64,000 nt of DNA, taken from positions 930,001 through 994,000 of the forward strand of contig NC_064656.1 of the NCBI RefSeq assembly GCF_001723175.1. The letters are read 5' to 3'. The DNA is from Penicillium oxalicum (taxonomy: Eukaryota; Ascomycota; Eurotiomycetes; Eurotiales; Aspergillaceae). The translations under genes were made by a program, and so were the position numbers. The notes beneath the pieces were generated by a model that did no database searches, was not told the origin of the DNA, and was given only the letters and a program-made list of their open reading frames with translations. This document shows, in pieces, positions 35,881 through 46,808 of the stretch. The number at the start of each line of letters is the position of its first letter. Within the stretch, counting starts at the first letter, position 1.

Positions 35881-37338
35881 TTTTTTCTCGCTTTTGGTTT
35901 TGTGTCTTCCTCCAGTCGAGTGCTTCGTTTCAAAAAGAAACCGATCGCGCAGACTGCGACTGGGTCACTGTCGTTCCGTCGGTGGCGTGGAATTTTAAGC
36001 GTTGAGCCCCTGGCAAGCTGGGCGATCTGCGGGGAGTTTGAGACGACTCCAGATTTAATGGATTTGTTTACATTTACATATCACGTGATCTTACATCATC
36101 CGTTTCTTATCGCGGGCTTATCGTGCAGTCTTACATGGAGATCGACGCAGGACGTAGTGGTCAATGGTTTGATGGCCTGGTCGTTTATGGACTAGTACTA
36201 CTTGAGACAAAATGCTCTGAATGATGATTTTTCTACGTAGGAATTGGCCTTAGTGTAAATAATTTCAGGTCTTATTTGCCCACGATATAGAATCACGACC
36301 GTAGTTCTTCGTAATATCCGCTTTAAACATTTGCATTCAAACAATTTACAGTCGGGAACTTGAGAAATCCGAGATTAAAGATGACCAGACAATACATGGA
36401 GGTCTGGGTATATAAACATGGTTTGATATTAGGAGATGTTTAAGCAAGTCACTTATGTTTGGGTCTCCTGGATGCGTCTTACGTATTGTCGTGTGGACAA
36501 GAAGCCAGGTCCAAACGGTATAGATGACGCTTGGCGGCTCATAACCAGGATTAGAAAGATTAAGTTCATCTCGTTCCCGGCTTACCGGCTCAGACACAAG
36601 AATTGAATAATCATTAGACTTGCTACGATTCAACGCTTGCTGCTCGGTGTGGCCCTAATGTTATTGATAGGTAGGGTTCCCCTCAGATCGCGAAGTTGCT
36701 GCGAGTTGAACCGTACAGTACAACAGCGGGCCAGCAAAGAGAACAGTAGGCAAACACGTTGCTTATATGATGGGCGACATGACTCCTGTCAAAATGCAAA
36801 AGATTCAAGGATATGAGGACTGCTCTCGAGTGAGCGTTTCCCATCCATCTCTGTCAGCTCCATTCTTAAAAGCCGCAACCGTTTGTCTTACTACCGGTAC
36901 CCGCTAAGGCCAGCTTGCCTCTCCGCGGCTGAGCCGACCCGCAGTTCCTAAATTCGCATTCTCAACCGAATCGTGTGGCTCAGCGACTTTTTGCCTCTCT
37001 TACAATCCAGCATGCCTTGTATTTAGAGGCTGACTCTTCCATTATCACGCCTACCTGGCCACATGTATCGTGCACTCTCTGCCTTTCTTTTTCCTTGAGT
37101 CGAACCGTGCCACCGAGGCCGATCCAAGCTATCCAGCACCTCTGAACATCACTTGTTCAATCTATCCGGAGCGATTTCTTCACTCAAATTGCGCCTGCCA
37201 ACCCTGCGTGGAACCTCTCTCATTACCTTCGTTATCAAATATCTTTCACCTTCGGTTCACGATAACCGACCCGGTTCGAAGGGGCTTCCTTCTTTCGTCA
37301 GCTCCGCCAGCCCTGGCTCCCTTCCTTGATACCATTCA
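35881..37338. other. Divergent promoter region between CENP-O and the acetyl-CoA transporter
   Basis: About 1.46 kb. AT-rich centre (36050-36420), then a C/T-rich leader (37060-37330) ahead of the transporter. No convincing gene. Confidence 0.5.
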
Positions 37339-39199
37339 ATGACACGCAAGAACGCCTCCCTTTCCAAGCGTCGCTCCAAACCGAGCCTTATAGTAACCAC
37401 CGGCCGCAACGGCCATGTGAATGGAAACGGAACCGGCAACATGAATCAAAATATCGAAATGCGCAAGCGCGAGACCTCGTCCGAGTCGGCTTCTGATCAA
37501 TCCTCCCGCCTTGTGCGAAGTCCCAATTTTTCCCTCGACGATGACCCAGTCATCGTGCCCCCGACCCCCGTCCTTGCAACAACCAGCTTCCAAAACCTTC
37601 CGCGAAACGACCGACGGAACTTCCTTCTTCTCTGCGTTCTATACTTCTTACAAGGCGTGCCGATGGGCCTGGCTACGGGATCGGTCCCTTTCTTGCTGAA
37701 GCCTTACCTCTCATATGGACAAATCGGTGTGTTCTCCCTCGCCTCATATCCATACTCTCTCAAGCTGTTCTGGAGTCCCATTGTGGACGCCGTGTGGAGC
37801 CCGCGATTCGGTCGCCGCAAGAGCTGGATTACACCTGTCCAGGTCATTGCGGGGTTGGCCATGATCTATCTGGGCAGTCACATTGAGGAGATGATGGAGC
37901 GAGCGGGAGCCAATGGCGGCGCAGGAGTATGGAACTTCACCTATTGGTGGTTCCTGTTGGTCTTCTTCTGTGCGACGCAAGACATTGCAGTCGATGGATG
38001 GGCGATCAGCCTTATGTCACCGCCCAATATCTCCTACGCGTCCACGGCGCAGACCGTTGGCCTGACCGCGGGGCATTTCCTGTCCTATACTGTCTTCTTG
38101 GCTTTCAACTCCAAGGATTTTGCCAACCGCTGGTTCCGGGCGGTGCCTGGGGAGGGCGGACTCATGTCGCTCGGAGGGTATTTGACCTTCTGGGGATGGG
38201 CCTACCTCATTGTGACTGTGTGCTTGGCTCTGTTGAAAAAGGAGGAGCGCACCAAGGAGCGCGACAGCATTCTGGATGTGTACAAGAGCATGTGGAGTGT
38301 GCTCAAGTTGAAAAACATTCAGACTATCATCCTGATCCACCTCATCGCCAAGATTGGCTTCCAGGCCAATGACGGTGTGACCAGCTTGAAGTTGTTGGAC
38401 AAAGGGTTCGGCCAAGACAACATGGCCCTGGTCGTGCTGATTGACTTCCCTTTCGAGATCATGCTGGGCTACTACGCGGGCAAGTGGTCCACTGAGTATA
38501 CTCCCATGCGTCTTTGGGGCTGGGCTTTTGTCGGCCGTCTGGCCGCTGCGGTTATGGCCCAATTCACTGTCATGATCTATCCTAGCGGTACCGACGTGCC
38601 ATTCTGGTATCTTTTGACTGTCATCTTCGAACATGTTATCTCGACATTTATGAACACGGTCATGTTTGTCGCGATTTCGGCCTTTCACGCCAGGATTGCC
38701 GATCCTGCTATTGGCGGTACTTATATGACCCTCCTTGCCACGTGAGTAGCTCGTCTTTTCCGATGTTTTCCGGCTGCTCAATGTTCGAGGATTCACCTTG
38801 AGCATGGCTCTTTGCTTTTCTTCTTTTCTAGAGGCTAATTTTTTTTCCAGTGTCTCCAACCTGGGCGGTACCTTTCCCCGTTACTTTATCCTCAAGCTGG
38901 TTGATCTCTTCACCGAGGCGACCTGCATCCCACCCACTGTCGCCCCGCCGGCCGACACCCTCAAAGATACGCTTATCACACAGGCTTTCTCCTGCGCGCT
39001 TGAGCCCGAGAAAAACCGCTGCCTCAACGGTGGTGGTGTGTGTCAGGTCGACCGTGATGGCTACTATATAACGAACATGATCTGCGTGCTGATTGGCACC
39101 ATCACCTTCTTCATGTTTATCAAGCCCGCAGCCACCAAGCTGCAGAGCTTGCCCCTACGCGCCTGGCGGTTGGGTAATGGTCCGGTCGGGCGCAACTGA
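37339..39199 (+). CDS. Acetyl-CoA transporter of the ER membrane (AT-1/SLC33A1 family)
   Basis: Exons 37339-38741 and 38851-39199 (1752 nt, 583 aa), close to the family length. After a about 90-residue hydrophilic N-terminus, NDRRNFLLLCVLYFLQGVPMGLATGSVPFLL begins the first span. LKLFWSPIVDAVWSPRFGRRKSW is the conserved loop between spans 2 and 3, and DIAVDGWAISL and YMTLLATVSNLGGTFPRYF are further family marks, the last formed across the intron. There are about 11-12 membrane spans. It moves cytosolic acetyl-CoA into the ER lumen for acetylation of ER/Golgi proteins or glycans. A minus-strand open frame of 280 codons across it is a codon-bias shadow. The link to the two CoA-synthesis genes upstream is thematic only. 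Confidence 0.93.
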
Positions 39200-40839
39200 T
39201 AAGTATTCTGAAAAGAATCAAGGGGGTTGAATTCGAATCGTGCCGGGAGATCTCATGTGTGCGGTCGAAGGCTCTCATTCAACAAATTTATACGTATCAC
39301 GCTCGTAATATAGCCATAAATTGAACTACAACTCACTCTGCTATGTCTCCCGCGCTTGCCACTCTGAAAATTGGCCATAGTTTGCTCTGCTTTGCATTGC
39401 TTCATCTTCAATATTTCGGAAGTTGGGGGATTTGTCCAGATTAGGCAATTGGTGTGAACTGGGCCAGGTGTGAAGATAGTGGACTGATCCGATTTGCGCC
39501 CTCGACTACAATATGGCTTAAGGCCATGAGAGTAATACAAGAAAGCTACATGTTACATTTAAATCCCTATCCAGGGAGGACGGGCGGGTTTTTGCCCCGG
39601 GAATTATCTTTGTATCTGCTTCCTGTGGACAATACAATCTTCATGATATAGCAGAGAGAAGGAGATGCACCATTGCTGCTCCAATCCATGGACTTTTTAC
39701 CCTCTTCAGCGCTCCTTCACCGTCCCTGTCACATGATGCAATGTCATCAACGTAGTCACGTACCCTTTGAGACTTCCCGGCAGTTTCAACCCGATCCTGC
39801 AGACAGACACGAACACTTCTCCACCTCTCTCCCCCGCAGCTCGAGTCCCGCCGATTCGCCATGTTCCTGGTCCAAATATCAATACTACCCAGAGTTGACC
39901 CCTTCCAGCCGACAGTGTGTCTGACTGGTCGCAAAGATGGCAACAGAAAAGGGAGTTTGATTATGCACTACTACTATCCAGTGATGCAGTCACTCTGTAT
40001 CCCACATAGAGAGAGAGCAGCATCTGCGCACTGACATGGGCAGACAGACAGACAGACCGTCAGGACAAGGGCCAAAAGTCATCGAGGGCCAATCATTCAT
40101 GCTGGGCTACCGGTGCAACTTCGAGCTGGAGGCCTGCGGAGACAGAGCTGATGCAGAAGGACCCCTCCGCGAAGAGCTTTCTTGCTCCGGGGATTGGTCC
40201 GATTTGGGAGGAATACGAGGAGCGCAAAGTCCCAATCTCACTTTCCGCTGAGAGATATCATGCTCACCCTGGGGGATTGTGAATCTAAAAACCTGGTGTC
40301 TGGAACAATTGTCCCGTCCTGCACTCTACACCTGTGCTTTTCAGGTCGAGACCTGAAGATTTTGTGCTGGCAAGTCTGAATGTCGGCGTTCAAGCTGGGT
40401 TACAAACGGGGCAGGTTCCGCTGACGATCGGCAGTGGCGCTCGATCGAGGCGGGTCCGCAGCTTTTGTGTCGGTTGACGGTCCTGAAGGGCCCAGGTCTA
40501 AATTTTCAGCACGCATGAGCATGAAGTGAATGGGGGTGCTGGGACGGCGAGTCGAATCACCTCCGGCCAGCCCTTGGTCCTGGCACCGTGCATTAGCTTG
40601 ATCAGAGACCCGCGGGCTCAGCTGGACCGTTGCAGAATTGCCTTTTTTTGGGGGGTCTCGGATTATAAAGAGTCCCCGGTTGTTTCCTTCGCGATTACAC
40701 TCTCCATCTCTTCCTGCGTGTTTTGCATTGCTTTTTCAACATCCGTCTGAGGGTCCCATGTACATAGTCGGTCGCCTCTAGGACTCGTGCCGATTTCTTG
40801 ACCTTTCGTCAAAAATTTTCATCAAAATCTTCGTCGAAA
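39200..40839. other. Intergenic region upstream of the small secreted protein
   Basis: About 1.6 kb with no convincing gene. CAGA repeats occur at 40042-40057. It should hold the promoter of the secreted protein gene. Confidence 0.45.
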
Positions 40840-41390
40840 ATGCATTTCAGTGCTCCACTCGTCGGCGCCTTTGCCGCCGCTGTGGTGGCCAGCCCGCTTG
40901 TTCCACCCAAGATTCTTGCCTATACAAGTGTGAGTCCATCGACAGCGGTAGACATGCGAGGAAATCGCCCTTCATCGTCATTATACGCGCTCCTCTTCCC
41001 CTCTTGAGAAAGCAACCAGGACAAAACAGAATCTTTGCTGACTGATCTAATCTTTGTATCTAGTGGGATTTTGCCCTTCTTGATACCGCGATTCCAGTGT
41101 GCAACCCCAACGTCACCGATTATAGCATTGTCATCTACCACCGCCGAGCCAGATACAACACTGCCTGCGATAGCATTTCTGCGGACCTCAACTCGACCAA
41201 CGTCAAGAGTATCTCATGGAAGAGCCCCATTGATGATGACGCACATGACCTTTGCATGTTCAGCACGGATGACTGCTCGGGTGGATCGGGTGCCTTGTTG
41301 GATTCCATCACCGACAGGTGGGAGGTCTGCTATCCGTACAGCGGCTTCCGAAGCTTCTCTGTGGTCACGCATGGGGAACCTTGTGTTTGA
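40840..41390 (+). CDS. Small secreted Cys-containing protein
   Basis: Exons 40840-40929 and 41064-41390 (417 nt, 138 aa). The N-terminus MHFSAPLVGAFAAAVVASPL is a clear signal peptide. The mature part contains six cysteines (VCNPN, TACDS, LCMFS, DDCSGG, VCYPY, EPCV), mostly spaced for three disulphides, and aromatic residues around them. No transmembrane segment or enzyme motif. The protein looks like the small secreted/effector-like class, but I do not recognise the family and no host-interaction claim can be made. The 134-nt intron is phase 0 with a GTGAGT donor and TATCTAG acceptor. The ORF is flanked by a long leader with no neighbour of related function. Confidence 0.75.
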
Positions 41391-41614
41391 TTTAGCACAG
41401 CATTTCCCCTTTTCTCGCAGAGTTGCGAGATAAATCGTTGCTGACCGGGGCCTCAATTGTTCTCCTGCGGCTGCGGATGCTCGACTTGAGAAAGGCGACG
41501 CAGTATTTTGCAGTTGTCGCATGCACACTCGTACATATGCAATGAGTATAAGTAATGATTTAATTGTACAGTCTGTAATCTTGGCATTTCTCCCTATTTT
41601 CACTCGGCATGAGA

Positions 41615-42436
41615 CTAAAGCTCATCTTGCGGTTGATTTATCATTTGGCTTCCTCCTGTCAGGGTGTGTGCATGCATCACCTCTCGCACCGCCTGGTCGA
41701 GAATCAACCGCGCATATCCTGCATGCAATCGCATCACCCACGCCGGAATCACCTTTTGCTTTTCGCGTTCGATCGCAACCATCTCATAGTCATGAGCCCC
41801 TGAGAATCGCACGTCCACAAACTGTCCCTGTCCCGGAACCTCATACATATCCGACACACTCATCTCGTGTCTACCACCCGACATCAAGCGCCAGGGGTAT
41901 CCCCATCGAGCGAGGTTCTCAAAAAAGGCCCGCGGCGGCTCTGCCATCTCCCACGCGATCAGTAATCCACGACTATCAGCATTCGCCCCGGGGATGCGTT
42001 GCGTGTAGGCAACCCCATTCAGTAAGCGCTGTGGTTTCTCCTCGCAATCTTGATAAAACCCATTCTCACCGGTGTCTCCCGGGTCGAGTTTTCCTCGTGT
42101 CCAAAGGCCGAGCAAAGCACCTTCTGAGCGCAGAATGCGACTATTCAGCACGGCCCGAGCCCATGCTTCTTCGAGTGCGAGTCGGTTGTCTTGAGTCTGT
42201 GAGCATGCTCGCTCCTGTAAGGCTGCGAGTGGGATCCGCGCAGCAAAGATATCGGTGTATGCACAGCGTTGGGTATCCGGGTGCCGTGGAGATTGGAGAG
42301 CAACGCTGGCGTACCTGGAGGCCGGAAGATTGGGATAGTTGTCTTCCAAGTATGACAGACTTCGGTGGATACCATATGCTGCCGCTCCGAGAGGTGTCGC
42401 AAGGTACACGAGGCGTTTGCTAATGAGTCTCACCAT
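41615..42436 (-). CDS. Conserved hypothetical protein with N-terminal hydrophobic segment
   Basis: A single exon of 822 nt, 273 aa. A basic/hydrophobic N-terminus (MVRLISKRLVYLATPLGAAAYG) could be a membrane anchor or mitochondrial leader. The rest is a soluble domain with RYASVALQSPRHPDTQRCAYTDIFAARIPLAAL, RSEGALLGLWTRGKLDPGDTGENGF, LIAWEMAEPPRAFFENLARWGYPWRLMSGGRHEMSV and VDVRFSGAHDYEMV. Coding bias and protein-like composition favour this strand over the antisense frame 41521-42423. I do not recognise a named family. The start is the ATG at 42436; upstream codons need a non-ATG start. Confidence 0.75.
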   Translation of the reverse strand: MVRLISKRLVYLATPLGAAAYGIHRSLSYLEDNYPNLPASRYASVALQSPRHPDTQRCAYTDIFAARIPLAALQERACSQTQDNRLALEEAWARAVLNSRILRSEGALLGLWTRGKLDPGDTGENGFYQDCEEKPQRLLNGVAYTQRIPGANADSRGLLIAWEMAEPPRAFFENLARWGYPWRLMSGGRHEMSVSDMYEVPGQGQFVDVRFSGAHDYEMVAIEREKQKVIPAWVMRLHAGYARLILDQAVREVMHAHTLTGGSQMINQPQDEL

Positions 42437-43700
42437 GATGCACACTGTAAGTTGCGGACTTGATGATGAGGGTGCGGTGTGATACTTGATGGTACTTGTG
42501 TGGAGCAAGAGAAGGACAAGTTATCGGCTACTGCTTTTCCTGCTCGTCGCTCACGGACGCATCTCGTTTCGGGTCTCTCGGTCGCCAACTGAATCATACG
42601 ATCGGGTTGCGGGTGGTCGAGATAAGTACCATTTTTGTTTTGTTTGGGGGCCAAAGTTCTACTTGGACTCAAATTTGAGCGCGACAGGTCGACTAATCAG
42701 GCATTGCGTCCATAGGTTCCAGTCATGGTATGTTGACAAGGCTCTATATGCGGAATGACGAGGATTTAGACCAAGTCTTCTCTTTGTTGCAAATCTTTGT
42801 GCCTAGATAGGCACTCAGGACCTCAATTACTACTACTGTTGGGTAGTCCTGCAGTGGTCGTAGTAGGTGGATGCCCCATATGCTGACTCATCTTGTACTA
42901 TTCCCAGCGGCCTGTCGTCATCCCTCTCGCGACTGAAGCCCGATGGAGACCAATCTTTCTGGGCTTCTGAGCGCTTGGCGAGTCCCCATCTCTAGATCCA
43001 CAATGGATCAATCAAGAAGGTCGCCATGATTGCGATCATTGGGACCTCGGAACAGAAGACCGACTCAGTGTGCAGAATTGAACACAACCTTCCCGGACAG
43101 CCTGCTGGTCTCGATGAGGTTTAAGGTTCTGCTTAAAGTTGCATTTGACTCCAACGACTTTTGCGGGGGGGGGGGGTTACGATGGCTGGTGCCTCGGACC
43201 AACTCCGACGCCGAATTGCTCCATTTTTCTACTCCAGCGGACGCCGAAAGGGTTTGCTCCCCGGGCTTTGGGTAAGTGGAGACGATAATCGTGAACATGG
43301 AACTTGTTTGCAGCCTCGATCCTCCACTGGGACAAGTCGAAATCGAAGACACATTCGGCACCGCTCATCATGATCGGCAGACAGTCGGCCGCCAAGGGCA
43401 GTGACGAAGATTGGACTAGTAAGAATTGAGAAGTGAACCCCCGTTCCAACTGTTTCCCCCACGACTTCTCCAAAGAAAGAGTCTACCCCACGTGTCGTGG
43501 GCAGACTACAAATACAGAAAGAGTCCGCTGCAGGAAATGGACTCGAGGAAGGATTCGCAGAAAGTAGGAAGATCGGCTATCGTCAATCCGCTACCCCAAA
43601 TACAGTGTGTAGCAATCTTCTTTCATTCCCCAATCCCGTGGTGATTCTAAACTCACCGTGCTTTGTTTTCCAGACGAGGAACAATTTCCATTGGGTGATC
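42437..43700. other. Divergent promoter region
   Basis: About 1.26 kb between the hypothetical gene (minus) and the lactonase (plus). It includes a 12-G run at 43165-43176. No gene seen. Confidence 0.5.
43165..43176. repeat. Poly-G run of 12
   Basis: Twelve consecutive G in the lactonase upstream region, a possible sequencing-length ambiguity or G-rich structure. Confidence 0.9.
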
Positions 43701-45427
43701 ATGACCGCGACATCTGTTTTGGTAGCTGCTCTGGCTCTTCTGGGGCCATCCGGAGCCCAAGCGAGCAAACTACCGGCCCAGGCCCAAGTCATCAATCAGA
43801 AAGCCTTCAATGTGCTCAACAACACCCAACCGCCCGCGGTGTTCAATGCCGACAATGTAGGTGATCCAGGTCCAACGGGAACGTTGTGGGGAATCGGCCT
43901 AACGCGGTGCTAGATCTTCGTTCCTCCCGGCTATACTGAGCAGGATCTGACGGAACGTCCTTTCCACGTGTACGATGAGGAGTTTTTGAAGATTATTGGG
44001 AAGGGCCCGACTTTGACACGAATCGCACACTCGCCAAAAGACCCATTGTATCACGAGGCTGTGGTCTGGTCAGGATCCCTCAATCTAGACACCAAACGTG
44101 TCATGGACTTCGCGGCATGCTAACGGGCTGCTTCTAGGTCGAAAAAAACAGATGAAGTCTTCTTTGTCCAAAATGCTGGTGCCAAAGCCTCCGGCACCGG
44201 GCTCAACAAATCGGCCATCATTGAGAAAATCTCCCTCTCCGAGGCCGCGGCATACTCCAACCAAAGTGATGCCTCCGGTCGTGTCAAGGTGTCCACTGTC
44301 CCCTCATCTCCTATGGTCATCAACCCGAATGGTAAGTGGCTCCAGAGCTCGCGCCCTCCCGGTCAATATCGATACAATTGCAGAACATTCATTGACTGGT
44401 TCGATATTCTCAGGTGCCACCAACTACCGCGGCGAGATTGTTTTCGCCGGAGAGGGTCAGGGGAACAGCTCACCTCCTGCATTGTGGGTGATGAATCCGC
44501 AAAGTCCCTACAACACGACTGGTGTGTACCTTGTCTTTCATTGCACTTGTACCGAACCAATCACTGACGCTCAGCACAGTCCTTCTGAACAACTTCTTTG
44601 GACGTCAATTTAACTCCTTGAACGATGTGGCCATTCATCCCAAGAGCAAGGACGTCTATTTCACCGACACCATCTATGGTTACGTGCAGGATTTCCGTCC
44701 CTCCCCGGGTCTACGGGACCAGGTCTACCGGTTGAACCCGAGTACTGGCGCTGTCACCGTAGTTGCGGACGACTTTGGCCATCCTAATGGTATGTTTTGA
44801 CGGCTGAAAGTTGCAAAGAGGGAAGGAAGCGCGCGCTAACACTACGATGTCAGGCTTCACCTTCTCACCCGACGGCAAATACGCCTATGTCGCCGACACT
44901 GGTATCAACTATGGTTTTTACGGAATGAACTTTACCCAGCCTGCTTCCATGTAAGTTTGGATCAGACCCCGTGGTAAATCCCGATTTGGCAAGCCTCTAA
45001 CGGATCGATGTTCGTCCAAGCTACCGATTCAATGTCAACGAAGACGGTACTCTAGACAACCGCAAGATTTTTGCATTTGTGAGCCCCGGTGCTCCCGATG
45101 GTAAGTAGTGCTCCTTTTTTTTTTCCTTTTCTGCCCCATTTGTGATGATTCCGCTCCATGTTCCGAAAACCAAAGGAAAACACCAAATTGATCAGCTTCT
45201 CCCATACAGGTGTGCACTGTGATTCCAAGGGAAACGTCTACGCTGGATGTGGCGATGGAATCCATGTGTGGAATCCATCTGGCAAACTCATTGGCAAGAT
45301 CTTCCTCGGATCGACCACAGCCAATTTCCAATTTGTGGGAGATGGTCGCATGGTCATCTGCGCTGAGACTGACCTGTACTATGCGACAGTGGCTGCGGAT
45401 GGGAATTATGTGGAGAGTGAGATGTAG
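43701..45427 (+). CDS. Secreted SMP-30/gluconolactonase-family lactonohydrolase
   Basis: Eight exons: 43701-43856, 43914-44068, 44138-44331, 44414-44521, 44580-44789, 44854-44950, 45021-45100, 45210-45427; 1218 nt, 405 aa. The N-terminus (TATSVLVAALALLGPSGAQA) is a signal peptide. The SMP-30-type six-blade propeller shows EAVVWSKKTDEVFFVQ (first metal-ligand strand), SLNDVAIHPKSKDVYFTD (conserved N-D), ADDFGHPNGFTFSPDGKYAYVAD (S-P-D-G) and GVHCDSKGNVYAG (G-V-x-x-D). These Asp, Asn and Glu residues form the divalent-metal site. Fungal members hydrolyse aldonolactones or related lactones outside the cell; the exact substrate is unknown. Six of seven introns are phase 1 or 2 and rebuild these motifs exactly, so the model is firm. 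Intron 2 uses GTCAGG. Confidence 0.93.
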
Positions 45428-45998
45428 GGGTTTTTCTTTGACACTATTTAAAATGTAGTGAAATGGGCAAGACGCGATGGAAATTGATTCGTTTGCATGG
45501 GCCAGTCCTCTTTTCAAAGCTGTGATGTTTTTAGCATTGCGGTGCTTAGCCGGATTCGAGAGAGAGCTTGAGGCAGTTTCTCGCTATTGATCTCCAGAGC
45601 GGCGGCATTGGTAAAGAGAAAAGAAAACGTAAGGGAAGACGGGCCAGGAGTCGCGTATACACTGCGGTCATTTTCCAGGAGGTCCTGTTAGACCATTGGG
45701 AGCCTGGCTTTTTTTTGGAATCGATCCAGGTCAGCTACGTAATACGCAGTCTCTATGTACTGTAGTTTCTTCGCGCCGAAACCACATCAATCTTGTGGAT
45801 CCGGACTGTGTTACCGATCCCGACAGCGATTTCTTTTTTTTTCTTCTGATCGCGCACACCCCGCACTCATCCACGACTGCACCTTTCCGCAGCAAGCTAT
45901 CGTCTAGCAGATTTCATCCCCAGACCAAGCCACCCCTGGGAAAGCAAACAAGAAGAATCAAGCCGGAGAAGTGATCGCAAGATTTGATTATCTCGCAG
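45428..45998. other. Intergenic region and YAE1 leader
   Basis: It contains the lactonase 3' end, a T-rich run near 45830-45845 and a C/T-rich leader before the Yae1 ATG. No gene seen. Confidence 0.5.
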
Positions 45999-46808
45999 AT
46001 GCCCAACTCACCGCACACCGATTCCAGCTCGGTTCTTTCTTCGGCGCCGCCTTCTCCCGCAACAACCATGAGCGTCACGCACAGGGACACAGACCCCACG
46101 GTCGACAACTCTCTCGACGACATCTTCGGCTCGTCACCCCCCGAGGTCCCGGCCATTCCTGTCCAGAGGGATCCGAACTCGATCTCATCTACGACTGAGC
46201 CGTCCGATCTGCCTTCTCTCCGTCGTCAGCACGTCACCGCGGGGTACCGCGACGGCGTCTCGATCGCCAAGGGCGAGCACGTCCAGCGTGGATTCGACAC
46301 TGGGTTTCCCGTGGGTGCTCAGCTGGGTATGCGCGCAGGCACGATCCTGGGTATTCTGGAAGGAATCCTGAAAGGGTTGGACGATCGGTCTGCCTCGGGG
46401 GTGGTTAAGAAACCGGCCGGTCGCATGGGATCTGCATCGGCATCGGCATCGGCATCGCGGTCAAACGAGACACGTGCCGCAGAGGCTGACGAGGATCTGC
46501 GCAACCAGAAGAGAGAAGAGATTCTGAAGATTTACCGGGAAGCTGTCAAGGCATTGAGTGTGCAGTCGGTTTTTGCCGGCTCGGGCACAGCGGTTGGATC
46601 GGGGTCTCCTGCGCCTGCGGACTCGACGACGGGAAATTCAGAGACTGCGGAAACGCAACTGGGTCGAAAGGGTGATGCGGTGATCTCGCAATGGGAGGAG
46701 AAGATGATGGTCCATCAGTGGGAGCTGAACATGGAGGCCTTGGAGATGAAGGGACCCTCCGAGGAGTGTAAGCCCAATGCCCAGGGACCTGTTGGCGAAC
46801 GAAGCTGA
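45999..46808 (+). CDS. Yae1-like protein, adaptor for cytosolic Fe-S insertion into Rli1
   Basis: A single exon of 810 nt, 269 aa. Residues about 71-120 carry the deca-GX3 motif of the Yae1 family: AGYRDGVSIAKGEHVQRGFDTGF followed by GAQLGMRAGTILGILEGIL. In yeast, Yae1 with Lto1 links the CIA targeting complex to the ribosome-recycling ATPase Rli1/ABCE1. An N-terminal acidic disordered part (NSLDDIFGSSPPEVP) and a Ser-Ala repeat from (GCATCG)4 precede a helical C-terminal region (QWEEKMMVHQWELNMEALEM). The start is the ATG in CGCAGATGCCC; the longer frame uses TTG. The C-terminal length compared with yeast is larger. Confidence 0.85.
   Translation: MPNSPHTDSSSVLSSAPPSPATTMSVTHRDTDPTVDNSLDDIFGSSPPEVPAIPVQRDPNSISSTTEPSDLPSLRRQHVTAGYRDGVSIAKGEHVQRGFDTGFPVGAQLGMRAGTILGILEGILKGLDDRSASGVVKKPAGRMGSASASASASRSNETRAAEADEDLRNQKREEILKIYREAVKALSVQSVFAGSGTAVGSGSPAPADSTTGNSETAETQLGRKGDAVISQWEEKMMVHQWELNMEALEMKGPSEECKPNAQGPVGERS
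46434..46457 (+). repeat. (GCATCG)4 coding repeat
   Basis: Four hexamer copies inside YAE1 encode alternating Ala-Ser (SASASASAS) between the conserved motif and the C-terminal helix. Confidence 0.9.

Noticed and set aside
38017..38859. 280-codon minus-strand frame
   Set aside because: Antisense to the acetyl-CoA transporter, whose membrane spans and family motifs are unambiguous.
41521..42423. 300-codon plus-strand open frame
   Set aside because: It lies exactly antisense to the 273-aa hypothetical gene. Composition (His/Arg/Ser/Pro-rich, no pattern) is that of a codon-bias shadow, and it starts without a promoter-like leader.
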